Shown here piece after piece: positions 1 to 5,936 of a stretch of DNA of 14,799 nt. The notes beneath the pieces are model-generated. The model was given only the letters and a program-made list of their open reading frames with translations, did not search any database and had not been told where the DNA came from. This DNA comes from an uncultured Butyricicoccus sp. (GTDB lineage: Bacteria; Bacillota; Clostridia; Oscillospirales; Butyricicoccaceae), in contig USLE01000006.1 of assembly GCA_900555465.1 (NCBI GenBank), positions 1 through 14,799 of the forward strand, written 5' to 3'. Position 1 is the first letter of the stretch; each line of letters starts with the position of its first letter. Both the position numbers and the translations under genes were made by a program.

Positions 1-2
1 AT

Positions 3-542
3 CAGACGATGATCTCCGCCTATGCAGTGGATGCAGTCGATTGGGCGCGGGAAACCGGCATTATCAGCGGCAGAGGAGAAAACCGTTTCGAACCGGCGGG
101 GCTGGTCACACGGGCAGAAAGTGCGATGATGCTGTACCGGTGGCTGAGCGGCGAAGATAATACCCAGCAAACTGAACCCGGTCAGGACATACCGTCGCTT
201 CGCATCGAAGCCGGAGGACGGACCTTTACAGTTGTGATGGAGGACAACCCGACAGCCCGCGCGTTTCTGGAGCAGTGTCCGATGACGCTCTCCATGACGG
301 AATTGAACGGGAACGAAAAATATTATGATCTGGAGAACGCCTTGCCCGCTGATCCGCAGCAGGTCGGGCAGATCCATGCTGGGGATCTGATGCTGTATCG
401 GGACAACTGCGTGGTTCTGTTTTATGAGGATTTCCCCACCACTTATGCGTATACCCGCCTGGGATCGGTGGAGGACCCGGCTGGTCTGGCAGACGCATTG
501 GGAAACGGCGCGGTTTCCGTTTCGTTCGAGGTGCAGTCCTGA
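3..542 (+). CDS. SLH-domain protein with C-terminal cyclophilin-like domain (5' truncated)
   Basis: The reading frame is open from the left edge, so the true start lies outside the window; the ATG at 9 is probably internal. The first ~45 residues are the end of an S-layer homology repeat (YAVDAVDWARETGIISGRG, then F-P-G-TRAE and MLYRW), which anchors exported proteins to secondary cell-wall polymer. After an acidic linker, roughly residues 65-177 match the small cyclophilin-like fold (Cyclophil_like/DUF369 type): a TFTVVMEDNPTARAFLEQ start, a conserved YYDLENALP segment, a GDLMLY strand and a Y-x-RLG near the end. These domains are often fused to lipoprotein or SLH anchors in gut Firmicutes; peptidyl-prolyl isomerase activity is not proven for them. 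The stop overlaps an ATG of the next frame, and the next gene's ribosome site lies directly after it, suggesting co-transcription. Domain identity is fairly sure, function unknown. Confidence 0.85.
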   Translation, partial: QTMISAYAVDAVDWARETGIISGRGENRFEPAGLVTRAESAMMLYRWLSGEDNTQQTEPGQDIPSLRIEAGGRTFTVVMEDNPTARAFLEQCPMTLSMTELNGNEKYYDLENALPADPQQVGQIHAGDLMLYRDNCVVLFYEDFPTTYAYTRLGSVEDPAGLADALGNGAVSVSFEVQS

Positions 543-556
543 TGGGAGGCAACACG

Positions 557-1690
557 ATGTATCATAAAAAGGAAAGCGCGGCGGACATGCAGTGGACTGA
601 TGACGGGCGCTGCCTTACAGCGCCGCCGGTTCGGCTTGCGTTGGAGACATGGGCCGCGCAGGGTGTATTTACCGGTTTATCCCTCTGTGATGAATGGTAC
701 CGTGCGTATATCGGCTGGTGGAAACAGCGGCATGGATTCGCAATGGAAAAGGATTGGCTGCTGTACTGAGCAGGTGTGAAATCGGCTCTTTCCTGCATCC
801 TTCGTGCGCTGACAGGCATTGGGGAAAAGGTGCTGCTCCTGATGCCGGCTGATCGGGCGGAAGCAGAACTGGTGCGCAGCAATGGGCGACAAGTCCTGCC
901 GTGCCCGCTGCAATACAGCGGAGGAACGTACCGTGTGGATTTTGCGCAGATGGAGCGGCATCTTTCCGATCCGCAGCTTACCATGCTGCTGCTGGATAAT
1001 CCGCACAGTCCGACGGGAACGGTGTGGGAACATAACACGCTGGTACAGATCGGAGCGCTTTGCAAAAAATATGATGTGGCAGTACTCTCAGATGAAACGA
1101 GCTGTGATTTGACCGACCCGGGCTGTACATATATTCCTTTTGCGTCGGTTTCGGCAGCGTGCAGGGACAACAGTGTTACCTGCATATCGCCGGAAAAGCC
1201 ATTTTGCCTGCATGGGCTGCAAACCGCGGCGGCAGTGATCCCGAATGAACGGCTGCGCCGCAAAGTGCAGTGCGTGCTGCATACGAATGGAATTGATCAG
1301 CCGAACGCATTCGCCGTATCGGCAGTGACCGCGTCCTTTACGCAGGGGGCGGACTGGCTGGACAGCCGGTGCGCTGCCATTTGGGAAAATAAAAAGGCCA
1401 TATGTGATTTTATTGACAGGGAGCTGCCTGAGCTGCGGGTGCTGCCGTCCAAGGCAGGAACTATGGTGCGGCTGGATTGCGCGAACGTCATTGGATGTAT
1501 CCGCGCGGCAGTCCCGTTTATCCCTGCTCAGGCTGGCACACATTTTGCAGATAGCGCCTGGTATGGCAGCGGTCAGGCGGACATTCTGGAGATCAACGCG
1601 GAATGTCCGAAGGATAGGCTGCCAGACAGGCTGCGTTGTTTCCAGCAGGGCATGCAAAAATACGAGCAGACTGTTATCCGGCAATGCTGA
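557..1690 (+). pseudogene. MalY/PatB-type PLP C-S lyase/aminotransferase, interrupted by in-frame TGA
   Basis: Two open segments in one frame (557-766 and 770-1690), separated by a single TGA at 767-769, together give a near full-length (~376 codon) fold-type I PLP enzyme. Start ATG 557 has GGGAGG at 544-549. Family landmarks include EWYRAYIGWWKQRHGF and EKDWLLY just before the stop, AGVKSAL after it (MalY: T/S-PGVVPAL), DNPHSPTG (Asn148), SDETSCDL (Asp179) and SPEKPF with the Schiff-base lysine at 214. The family usually has Ser/Thr at the stop codon, so TCA to TGA by one substitution explains it. Further decay signs: the N-terminus lacks the usual opening segment, and the C-terminal Arg of the R-L-N-I-A-C-P motif, which binds the substrate carboxylate in the family, reads as Glu (ILEINAECP). 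It follows the SLH gene closely. Most likely a pseudogene; a sequencing error is possible. Confidence 0.8.
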
Positions 1691-1749
1691 CAGAAAATAC
1701 ACGATATAAAGCAGAATCAAGACAGAAAAAAGAAGGGAGATTTTTCAGT

Positions 1750-2742
1750 ATGGAACAACTGAAGCTGACACAGGAATGGGATAAAACGTTCCCGAAAAGC
1801 GATAAGGTTGAGCATAGAAAGGTGGCTTTCTGCAACCGCTACGGGATTACCTTGGCGGCGGATCTGTATATGCCGAAGGATGCAGAGGGAAAACTGCCTG
1901 CAATCGCTGTAAGCGGGCCGTTCGGCGCGGTGAAGGAGCAGGCCTCCGGCCTGTATGCGCAGACGATGGCGGAGCGCGGCTTTCTTGCTATGGCCTTCGA
2001 CCCGTCTTTCACCGGGGAAAGCGGCGGGGAACCCCGCTATACCGCCTCGCCGGACATCAATACAGAGGATTTTCAGGCGGCTGTGGATTTCCTGTCTCTG
2101 TGCGGGCAGGCCGATCCGGAGAAAATCGGTATCATCGGCATCTGCGGCTGGGGCGGACTGGCGCTGAATACGGCGGCCATTGATACCCGCATCAAGGCAA
2201 CAGTGGCCTCGACAATGTACGACATGTCCCGCGTAAATGCAAAGGGCTATTTTGACGCGGAGGATTTCGCCGACGCGCGCTATGCCAGAAAGCAGGCGCT
2301 GAATGCCCAGCGGCTGGAGGACTGCAAAAGCGGCAGCTACGCGCTGGGCGGCGGTGTGGTCGATCCGCTGCCGGAGGACGCCCCGTTCTTTGTGAAGGAC
2401 TACTATGATTACTACAAAACCTCGCGCGGCTATCATGCGCGCTCGCTCAACTCGAACAATGGCTGGAATATCACCGGCAGTCTGGCGTATACCAACCAGC
2501 CTATTTTACAGTACAGCAACGAGATCCGCAGTGCGGTTTTGATCATACATGGCGAAAAGGCGCATTCCTGCTACATGGGCAAGGACGCATATGCCAACAT
2601 GGTGAAGGATAATCCCTATGCGGATAACAAGGAACTGTTCATTATTCCGGATGCGGTGCACACGGATCTGTATGACGGCGGAGGGAAGAGCGCGATTCCG
2701 TTTGACAAGCTGGAGGCTTTTTTCAAAGAAAATCTAAAATGA
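1750..2742 (+). CDS. alpha/beta hydrolase, dienelactone-hydrolase-like with Cys nucleophile
   Basis: 330-residue cytosolic alpha/beta hydrolase without a signal peptide. Start ATG 1750 is chosen because AAGGGAG lies about 10 nt upstream; the longer upstream extension would overlap the preceding gene. The fold begins at FCNRYGITLAADLYMP. The nucleophile elbow is GIIGICGWGG, which places Cys132 where dienelactone hydrolase has G-x-C-x-G and YcjY-like proteins have GICASGG. HGEKAHS (about residue 270) is at the usual acid position, and DAVHTDLYD holds the candidate catalytic His near the C-terminus. Related proteins are common in gut Firmicutes; they are annotated as alpha/beta hydrolases of unknown substrate. 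A strong terminator follows 9 nt after the stop, so this gene ends the transcript. Its 60-nt upstream gap shows no clear promoter. Fold certain, substrate unknown. Confidence 0.9.
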   Translation: MEQLKLTQEWDKTFPKSDKVEHRKVAFCNRYGITLAADLYMPKDAEGKLPAIAVSGPFGAVKEQASGLYAQTMAERGFLAMAFDPSFTGESGGEPRYTASPDINTEDFQAAVDFLSLCGQADPEKIGIIGICGWGGLALNTAAIDTRIKATVASTMYDMSRVNAKGYFDAEDFADARYARKQALNAQRLEDCKSGSYALGGGVVDPLPEDAPFFVKDYYDYYKTSRGYHARSLNSNNGWNITGSLAYTNQPILQYSNEIRSAVLIIHGEKAHSCYMGKDAYANMVKDNPYADNKELFIIPDAVHTDLYDGGGKSAIPFDKLEAFFKENLK

Positions 2743-2748
2743 CGACAG

Positions 2749-2783
2749 ACAGAGAGGCTGGCCGGCCAGCCTCTCTGTTTTTA
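2749..2783 (+). terminator. Rho-independent terminator after the alpha/beta hydrolase
   Basis: Perfect 13-nt arms, AGAGAGGCTGGCC at 2751-2763 and GGCCAGCCTCTCT at 2764-2776 (the innermost bases form the loop), followed by a GTTTTTAAAT tail. It lies just after the stop at 2742. Confidence 0.9.
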
Positions 2784-3065
2784 AATAAAAATGCAGAAGT
2801 CGACAACGGCATCTGAAAGGTGAAGCCTCGAAATGTGAATTTACACAGGTTTATTAAGGGATAATGGGACAAGGTAAGCGTGTTCCTGTGATTGTGTGGA
2901 AGTCAGTATGAAATGCAGAAGGCAAAGTAGCGATAAACTGCAGTAAAATGCGCAGGCGTGGAAGCTGCCTGCGCCATATCAAAATATTTGTTTGTGAAGT
3001 GATAATCCGGTCCTGCAATCAGGTGTGGAGAGGGAAAGGATTGTTGACGACAATCCCGACGACAA
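2784..3065. other. Intergenic region flanking an integrase remnant; hairpin and short repeats, no gene
   Basis: No convincing coding sequence. A GCGCAGGC/GCCTGCGC hairpin (2950-2957 and 2967-2974, 9-nt loop) lies downstream of the minus-strand integrase remnant; read on the minus strand it is followed by ATTTTACT, so it may be a weak terminator for that gene. Near 3039-3067 there is an inverted repeat GATTGT-N5-ACAATC and two direct copies of GACGACAATC. An open frame beginning at 2948 has no recognisable content and runs into the antisense of the integrase tail. Confidence 0.5.
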
Positions 3066-3067
3066 TC
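3039..3067. repeat. Direct and inverted repeats beside the integrase 3' end
   Basis: GACGACAATC occurs at 3046-3055 and 3058-3067 (12-bp period), and GATTGT at 3039-3044 pairs with ACAATC at 3050-3055. The position, touching the stop codon of a tyrosine recombinase remnant, is where integrative elements often carry attachment or arm-type sites. That role is inferred from position only. Confidence 0.4.
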
Positions 3068-3245
3068 ACGCATTTTTGGAAATCACGGTTGTCTGGATCA
3101 GCTTTTCCATGCGCTCTGCACTGTCGCGGCGCATTGCCTGTGTCAAGTGACCATAGGTGTTCAGGGTGAATGCCGCAGAATGATGTCCCAGATTCTCCTT
3201 TACAGTCAGCACATCGTCACCGTTCTGCAGGGAAAGGGTTGCGAA
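3066..3245 (-). pseudogene. Tyrosine recombinase (phage/Tn916-type integrase) C-terminal remnant
   Basis: The minus strand codes the last ~59 residues of a site-specific tyrosine recombinase. The match begins at FATLSLQNGDDVLTVKENLG, continues through LGHHSAAFTLNTYGH and ends after ERMEKLIQ and a short tail at the TGA (complement of 3066-3068). It retains the LGH motif and the nucleophilic tyrosine in NTYGH. The R-H-T of the RHTFATL box and everything before it are gone: the residue before FATL is Gly, and the preceding open frame is antisense of another gene. It abuts, head to head, the serine recombinase tail at 3243-3246. It cannot make an active enzyme. Confidence 0.8.
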
Positions 3246-3494
3246 GCCAACCAGAAGCGTCTGCATGACCTGGCGATGATGCAAAGCCGGGCTGACGCCC
3301 AGGAAAGCGAAGTCCGCACCTTTATCAAGGAAATCCGTCGCTATGCCACCATCGAGGAACTGGACGAGGCGGTGCTGAACCGGCTCATCAGCCGGATTCT
3401 GATTGGCGAGGTCAAGAAGGTGGACGGCCAGAAGGTGCAGGAAGTCAGGATCGTGTATAACTTTGTCGGGGAAATCCCGGAGATTGCGGCGTAA
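3243..3494 (+). pseudogene. Large serine recombinase C-terminal (DUF4368) remnant
   Basis: The plus strand codes ~83 residues that match the C-terminal tail of Tn4451/TnpX- and Tn1549-type serine recombinases. The stretch runs from EANQKRLHDL, through a coiled-coil-like segment and FIKEIRRYATIEELDEAVLN, to RLISRILIGEVKKVDGQKVQ and IVYNF, as in DUF4368. The stop is TAA at 3492-3494. The catalytic Ser domain and the zinc-ribbon region are missing. The open frame can be extended upstream to an ATG at 3147, but that part is antisense of the integrase remnant and has no recombinase similarity. A strong terminator follows, so the 3' end of the source gene appears preserved. Confidence 0.8.
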
Positions 3495-3502
3495 TATTGG
3501 TG

Positions 3503-3534
3503 ATGCCCTCCCTTTGCCGGGAGGGCATTTTTTT
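3503..3534 (+). terminator. Rho-independent terminator after the serine recombinase remnant
   Basis: Stem ATGCCCTCCC (3503-3512) with GGGAGGGCAT (3519-3528), 6-nt loop TTTGCC, then a run of T to 3534. It lies 8 nt after the recombinase stop. Confidence 0.92.
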
Positions 3535-3540
3535 ACAGAA

Positions 3541-3885
3541 TTACTCATAGTTTTTGGCTTCTTTCTCCATACGGAGTGATTGGCTTTGAATACTATTATG
3601 TTCGGCAAACATCATTCCAATCTGCTCCGGTGTTTCAGAAAAATCTTGATCGATCATCGCCCGGATCATACCATAAACCGAATAAGCGAGCACATACAGA
3701 ATGTATTTTGTTATTCCAACAGCCTCAGCCGGGACAATAACCTTTTCGAAAAAGATCTTCGATCAGATAGATTTTATTATGCTTTTTAATGGCCCGGATG
3801 AACTCTTTTTCCGAATAAAAAAACTGAATCAGTCTTTGCTTCAGCACTTCCCCATCATCCGGAGGAACGGGATGTACTTCACAAT
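3541..3885 (-). pseudogene. TetR-family regulator C-terminal remnant, frameshifted
   Basis: Two minus-strand frames together give a TetR-like ligand-binding domain. The first (about 3885 down to 3740) reads DDGEVLKQRLIQFFYSEKEF, then IRAIKKHNKIYLIEDLF. The second (about 3735 down to 3541) reads EKVIVPAEAVGITKYILYVL, then AYSVYGMIRAMI and SETPEQIGMMFAEH, ending in a TAA. The frame change lies around 3730-3745, in the T-rich stretch that reads GATCTTTTTCG on the minus strand. The N-terminal helix-turn-helix is absent: instead of it there is a long hairpin (3886-3923). The helical YGMIRAMI-x-ETPEQIG pattern resembles TetR C-terminal domains, but family assignment by eye is moderate. Inactive in any case. 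Confidence 0.5.
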
Positions 3886-3928
3886 AGAGCGTTGCAGAAC
3901 GAGCAGTCGTTTTGCAACGCTCTTTTTT
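3886..3928 (+). terminator. 17-bp hairpin with T-run at a remnant junction
   Basis: AGAGCGTTGCAGAACGA (3886-3902) pairs with TCGTTTTGCAACGCTCT (3907-3923): 17 pairs, one of them G-T, with loop GCAG and T6 at 3923-3928. It has the shape of an intrinsic terminator in the + direction, although no intact + gene ends before it. It lies exactly between the 5'-deleted ends of the TetR-like and activase remnants, so a transposon end is an alternative. Confidence 0.75.
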
Positions 3929-3975
3929 CAATTCATCACTTGACATTGTGGCAAAGAATCACCGCCTATACATTC

Positions 3976-4134
3976 TTGGCTTACGTCCAGCTGCTGCCCT
4001 ACCATAAGCTCGGCACCGAGACCTTTAAAAAATTGGGACGGCCCTACCTCCTCGAGGATGTGCAGTTCCCGACGGCAGAACACATGGAGCACTGCCGCAG
4101 CATCGTGCGGCAGTATGTCCCCAAAGTCCTGTAA
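3976..4134 (+). pseudogene. Glycyl-radical enzyme activating protein (PflA-like) C-terminal remnant
   Basis: The last ~49 codons match the end of radical-SAM activases of glycyl radical enzymes: VQLLPYHKLGTETFKKLGRP, then YLLEDVQFPTAEHMEHCRSI, ending at TAA 4132-4134. The LLPYH-LG-x-KY/F-LG-x-Y motif and the following hydrophobic D-V-x-P-P segment are typical of PflA/CutD-like activases. The CxxxCxxC iron-sulfur motif and the SAM-binding body are absent. The reading frame continues upstream to 3892 but only through hairpin and unrelated sequence. No glycyl radical enzyme gene is in the window. Confidence 0.75.
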
Positions 4135-4158
4135 ATATCAGTTTTCCCAAACTAAACA

Positions 4159-4201
4159 GCCGCAAAAGCGCATCCCTTTCCTTTACCTTGCGCAAAGCGG
4201 C
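4159..4201 (-). terminator. Possible weak terminator for the LysR gene
   Basis: GCCGC and GCGC (4159-4163, 4168-4171) pair with GCGC and GCGGC (4190-4193, 4197-4201) around small internal A loops. On the minus strand the stem is followed by TGTTTAGTTT. It lies about 60 nt after the LysR stop. The long loop makes this uncertain. Confidence 0.3.
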
Positions 4202-4257
4202 AAATATATCCTCCTCACGGAAACGGCGCAAGCAGTATCCCTGCCTGCGTCGTTTTT

Positions 4258-5187
4258 CTATCCAGACATACCTCGGACAGTGGATACGCCGTTGTCTGAA
4301 GAAAACCGCGCACGCAGCCGGTTCAAAAACAGCTCCGCTGCCGCGGAAAATACCTGATACTTTTTCCACACCAGATCCAGACCGGATTCCAGCTGCGGCC
4401 GAAACGGGACGAAGCAGAGCGGGCTGGCCGCAGAGGTGTCCACCAGCTTGTCCAGACTTACCACATAGCCAACGCCCTGTTTCGCCATCACGGCGGCATT
4501 GTAGCAGAGGTTGAAGGTCGCGGCAATATTGAGCTCCCGCCACGCCGGGCCAAACCATTCGGCGAGTTCATTGGCTTCAGCGCGTTCCTCCAGCGCCTGA
4601 CGGGAGAAAATCAGCGGCGGCCCGACAAGATCCTGCACCTCGGCATATGGCTTTTTGGCCAGCGGGCTGTCCCTGCGCACGATCACGCCCCAGCTGTCTT
4701 TAGCAGGAAGGCTGAGATAGTCGTATCTGGTGATATCCGTGGGCTGGATCAGGAGTCCGAAATCCAAAAGCCCTTTGTCCAGCCGTTCGGTGATGTCCTG
4801 CGCATTGCCGCTGTACAGGTGGTAGCGGATGTCTGGATATTCCAGCTGGATCTCGCGGCAGACAGCGGCGATCAGGTTCATCGCGTCGGTTTCGCCGCCG
4901 CCGATGTAGATATCGCCGCTCAGGCTTCCCTTCATAGCGCGGAATTCCTCCTCGGTCTTGTCTGTCATGGAGACGATCTCCTCCGCCCGCCGGCGCAGCA
5001 GCATCCCTTCCGCGGTCAGCGTCACGCAATGGCTGCCGCGCACCAGCAGCTTCTGCCCAAGTTCGTCTTCCAGGTCTTTAATCTGGCGGGACAGGGTGGG
5101 CTGCGTCACATGCAGATAGTTCGCCGCACCGGAGATCGACCCCTCCCGCGCGATTGCAAGAAAATACCGTAAAACCCGCAGTTCCAT
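4258..5187 (-). CDS. LysR-family transcriptional regulator (module 1)
   Basis: 309-residue LysR-type regulator. The N-terminal winged HTH is complete (MELRVLRYFLAIAREGSISG, then AANYLHVTQPTLSRQIKDLE, then ELGQKLLVRG), followed by a linker helix and a periplasmic-binding-protein-like effector domain (GDIYIGGGETDAMNLIA, LLDFGLLIQP, WGVIVRRDSPLA, GVGYVVSLDKLV). The start ATG at 5185-5187 has AGGAGG (complement of 5195-5200) 7 nt upstream. It is transcribed divergently from the oxidoreductase operon starting at 5355 and shares a dyad-containing promoter with it, the usual LysR arrangement of self-repression plus activation of the divergent operon. It is clearly paralogous to the second LysR in the window (same MELRVL-YFLA-ARE-SIS opening, same length and same VWKKYQVFS-AA motif near the end). 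The co-inducer is unknown, probably a substrate of the reductases. Confidence 0.95.
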   Translation of the reverse strand: MELRVLRYFLAIAREGSISGAANYLHVTQPTLSRQIKDLEDELGQKLLVRGSHCVTLTAEGMLLRRRAEEIVSMTDKTEEEFRAMKGSLSGDIYIGGGETDAMNLIAAVCREIQLEYPDIRYHLYSGNAQDITERLDKGLLDFGLLIQPTDITRYDYLSLPAKDSWGVIVRRDSPLAKKPYAEVQDLVGPPLIFSRQALEERAEANELAEWFGPAWRELNIAATFNLCYNAAVMAKQGVGYVVSLDKLVDTSAASPLCFVPFRPQLESGLDLVWKKYQVFSAAAELFLNRLRARFSSDNGVSTVRGMSG

Positions 5188-5225
5188 GCGTTTTCCTCCT
5201 GTCTGGGATGTGATTTCTCAGGAAA

Positions 5226-5254
5226 AGCATACTGCAAAATGATATGCCTGTCAA
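5226..5254 (-). promoter_or_regulatory. Promoter of LysR module 1
   Basis: Minus strand: -35 TTGACA (complement of 5249-5254), 17-bp spacer, -10 TATGCT (complement of 5226-5231). The -35 is inside the dyad at 5240-5262, so regulator binding there should block it. Confidence 0.75.
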
Positions 5255-5262
5255 GCATATCA
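5240..5262. promoter_or_regulatory. LysR operator dyad (module 1)
   Basis: Perfect 8-bp arms TGATATGC and GCATATCA around a 7-nt spacer. It contains a T-N11-A LysR box (T5245, A5257). It is centred about 66 bp before the predicted start of the divergent operon's transcript, the usual recognition-site position for LysR activators. Confidence 0.7.
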
Positions 5263-5281
5263 CTATATAAAAACAAAGTAT

Positions 5282-5310
5282 TTGCTATTCGGCGCCTACG
5301 GCGGTACACT
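5282..5310 (+). promoter_or_regulatory. Promoter of the oxidoreductase operon
   Basis: -35 TTGCTA (5282-5287), 17-bp spacer, -10 TACACT (5305-5310). The -35 sits in a 14-nt block, AAGTATTTGCTATT (5276-5289), repeated exactly at 10723-10736. The imperfect -10 fits an activator-dependent promoter. Confidence 0.65.
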
Positions 5311-5354
5311 GGTATCAGAACAAGGCGGAAGCCGTCAGGGAAAGAGGGTTTGCA

Positions 5355-5591
5355 ATGGACCATGCCGCACAAACAGACCAGCTGCTGATCCGCAACTTAA
5401 GGGACGCCGGCTGCGGCACGGCAGACATCGAACGGTTTTTACAGCTGGGGCAGGAGAACAGGAGACCGGAGCAGCTCCGCCTGCTGCGGCAGCACCGCGC
5501 CGCGCTGCTCGACCGGCTCCATGTCAGCCAGCGGCAGATTGACTGTCTGGATTACCTGATCTATCACATGGAAAAACGCAACAGAAATTAG
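5355..5591 (+). CDS. Small MerR-like C-terminal-domain protein lacking the DNA-binding domain
   Basis: 78-residue, mostly helical protein. The N-terminal part (NLRDAGCGTADIERFLQL) resembles the second half of a MerR HTH domain (L-x-x-x-G-x-x-x-x-x-I-x-x-F/L-L). The rest (EQLRLLRQHRAALLDRLHVS, then QRQIDCLDYLIYHMEK) resembles the antiparallel coiled-coil dimerisation helix of MerR/AdhR-type regulators, ending in the typical L-D-Y-x-I-x-Y. The wing and first HTH helices are missing, so it probably does not bind DNA alone. SD AGAGGG lies 6 nt before ATG 5355. It is the first gene of the operon under the LysR-controlled promoter; its stop is 13 nt from the next start. It may modulate a MerR partner or the neighbouring enzymes; function not known. 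Confidence 0.75.
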   Translation: MDHAAQTDQLLIRNLRDAGCGTADIERFLQLGQENRRPEQLRLLRQHRAALLDRLHVSQRQIDCLDYLIYHMEKRNRN

Positions 5592-5604
5592 GAGGGAACC
5601 AATC

Positions 5605-5892
5605 ATGTTTGCAATTACTGCTGTACACACCATCAAGCCGGAACAGATCCAAACCTACCATACGCTCATGGCAGAGCTGGCAGGGGAGTCGCGCAAAGAG
5701 GAGGGTTGCATGGCGTATCATCTTTTTTAGTCGGACAGAGACCCGCGCGTACACCTGCTGATCAAACAGTGGAAGGATGAGCAGGCGCTGGATACGCACA
5801 GCAGGACCCCGTATTTCCAGCGGATCGTCCCGCAGCTGCCCGGCCTGTTCGATGCGCCTGAGAAGGCGGAGCGCCATCAGGTCATTGCATAA
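5605..5892 (+). pseudogene. ABM-family (YgiN-like) putative quinol monooxygenase, interrupted by in-frame TAG
   Basis: A 95-codon frame with GGAGGG 8 nt before ATG 5605 is broken only by TAG at 5728-5730 (codon 42). The two halves give MFAITAVHTIKPEQIQTYHT, then EEGCMAYHLF, stop, SDRDPRVHLLIKQWKDEQAL, then HSRTPYFQRIVPQL. This is a complete small ABM ferredoxin-like barrel with the family's EEGC-x-x-Y-x-L/F and W-x-D-x-x-A/L-x-x-H-x-x-x-x-F motifs. The family usually has Gln where the stop falls (LFQS), so CAG to TAG by one transition is the simplest explanation. Family members are small dimeric oxygenases or quinol-oxidising proteins often found with reductases. All other landmarks are intact, so the mutation is recent or a sequence error. 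Confidence 0.8.
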
Positions 5893-5936
5893 AGACGGGA
5901 ATCAACCCGATTACATATGAAAAGGAGAAAACGACA

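Noticed and set aside
767..769. TGA as a selenocysteine codon in the MalY-like gene
   Set aside because: The family has Ser/Thr here, not Cys, no convincing SECIS-like stem was seen directly downstream, and other decay signs are present.
2948..3169. 73-codon + strand open frame
   Set aside because: Its second half is antisense of the integrase remnant and the first half shows no recognisable pattern or ribosome site.
4025..4558. Minus-strand open frame overlapping the LysR 3' end and the activase tail
   Set aside because: It reads LysR in the wrong frame. The segment past the LysR stop looks partly protein-like (REEDIFAALRKVKERDALL) but has no start or family I recognise.
5728..5730. TAG as pyrrolysine or a reassigned codon
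   Set aside because: The family expects Gln, the neighbouring small gene uses TAG as its normal stop at 5589-5591, and no pyl gene is in the window.
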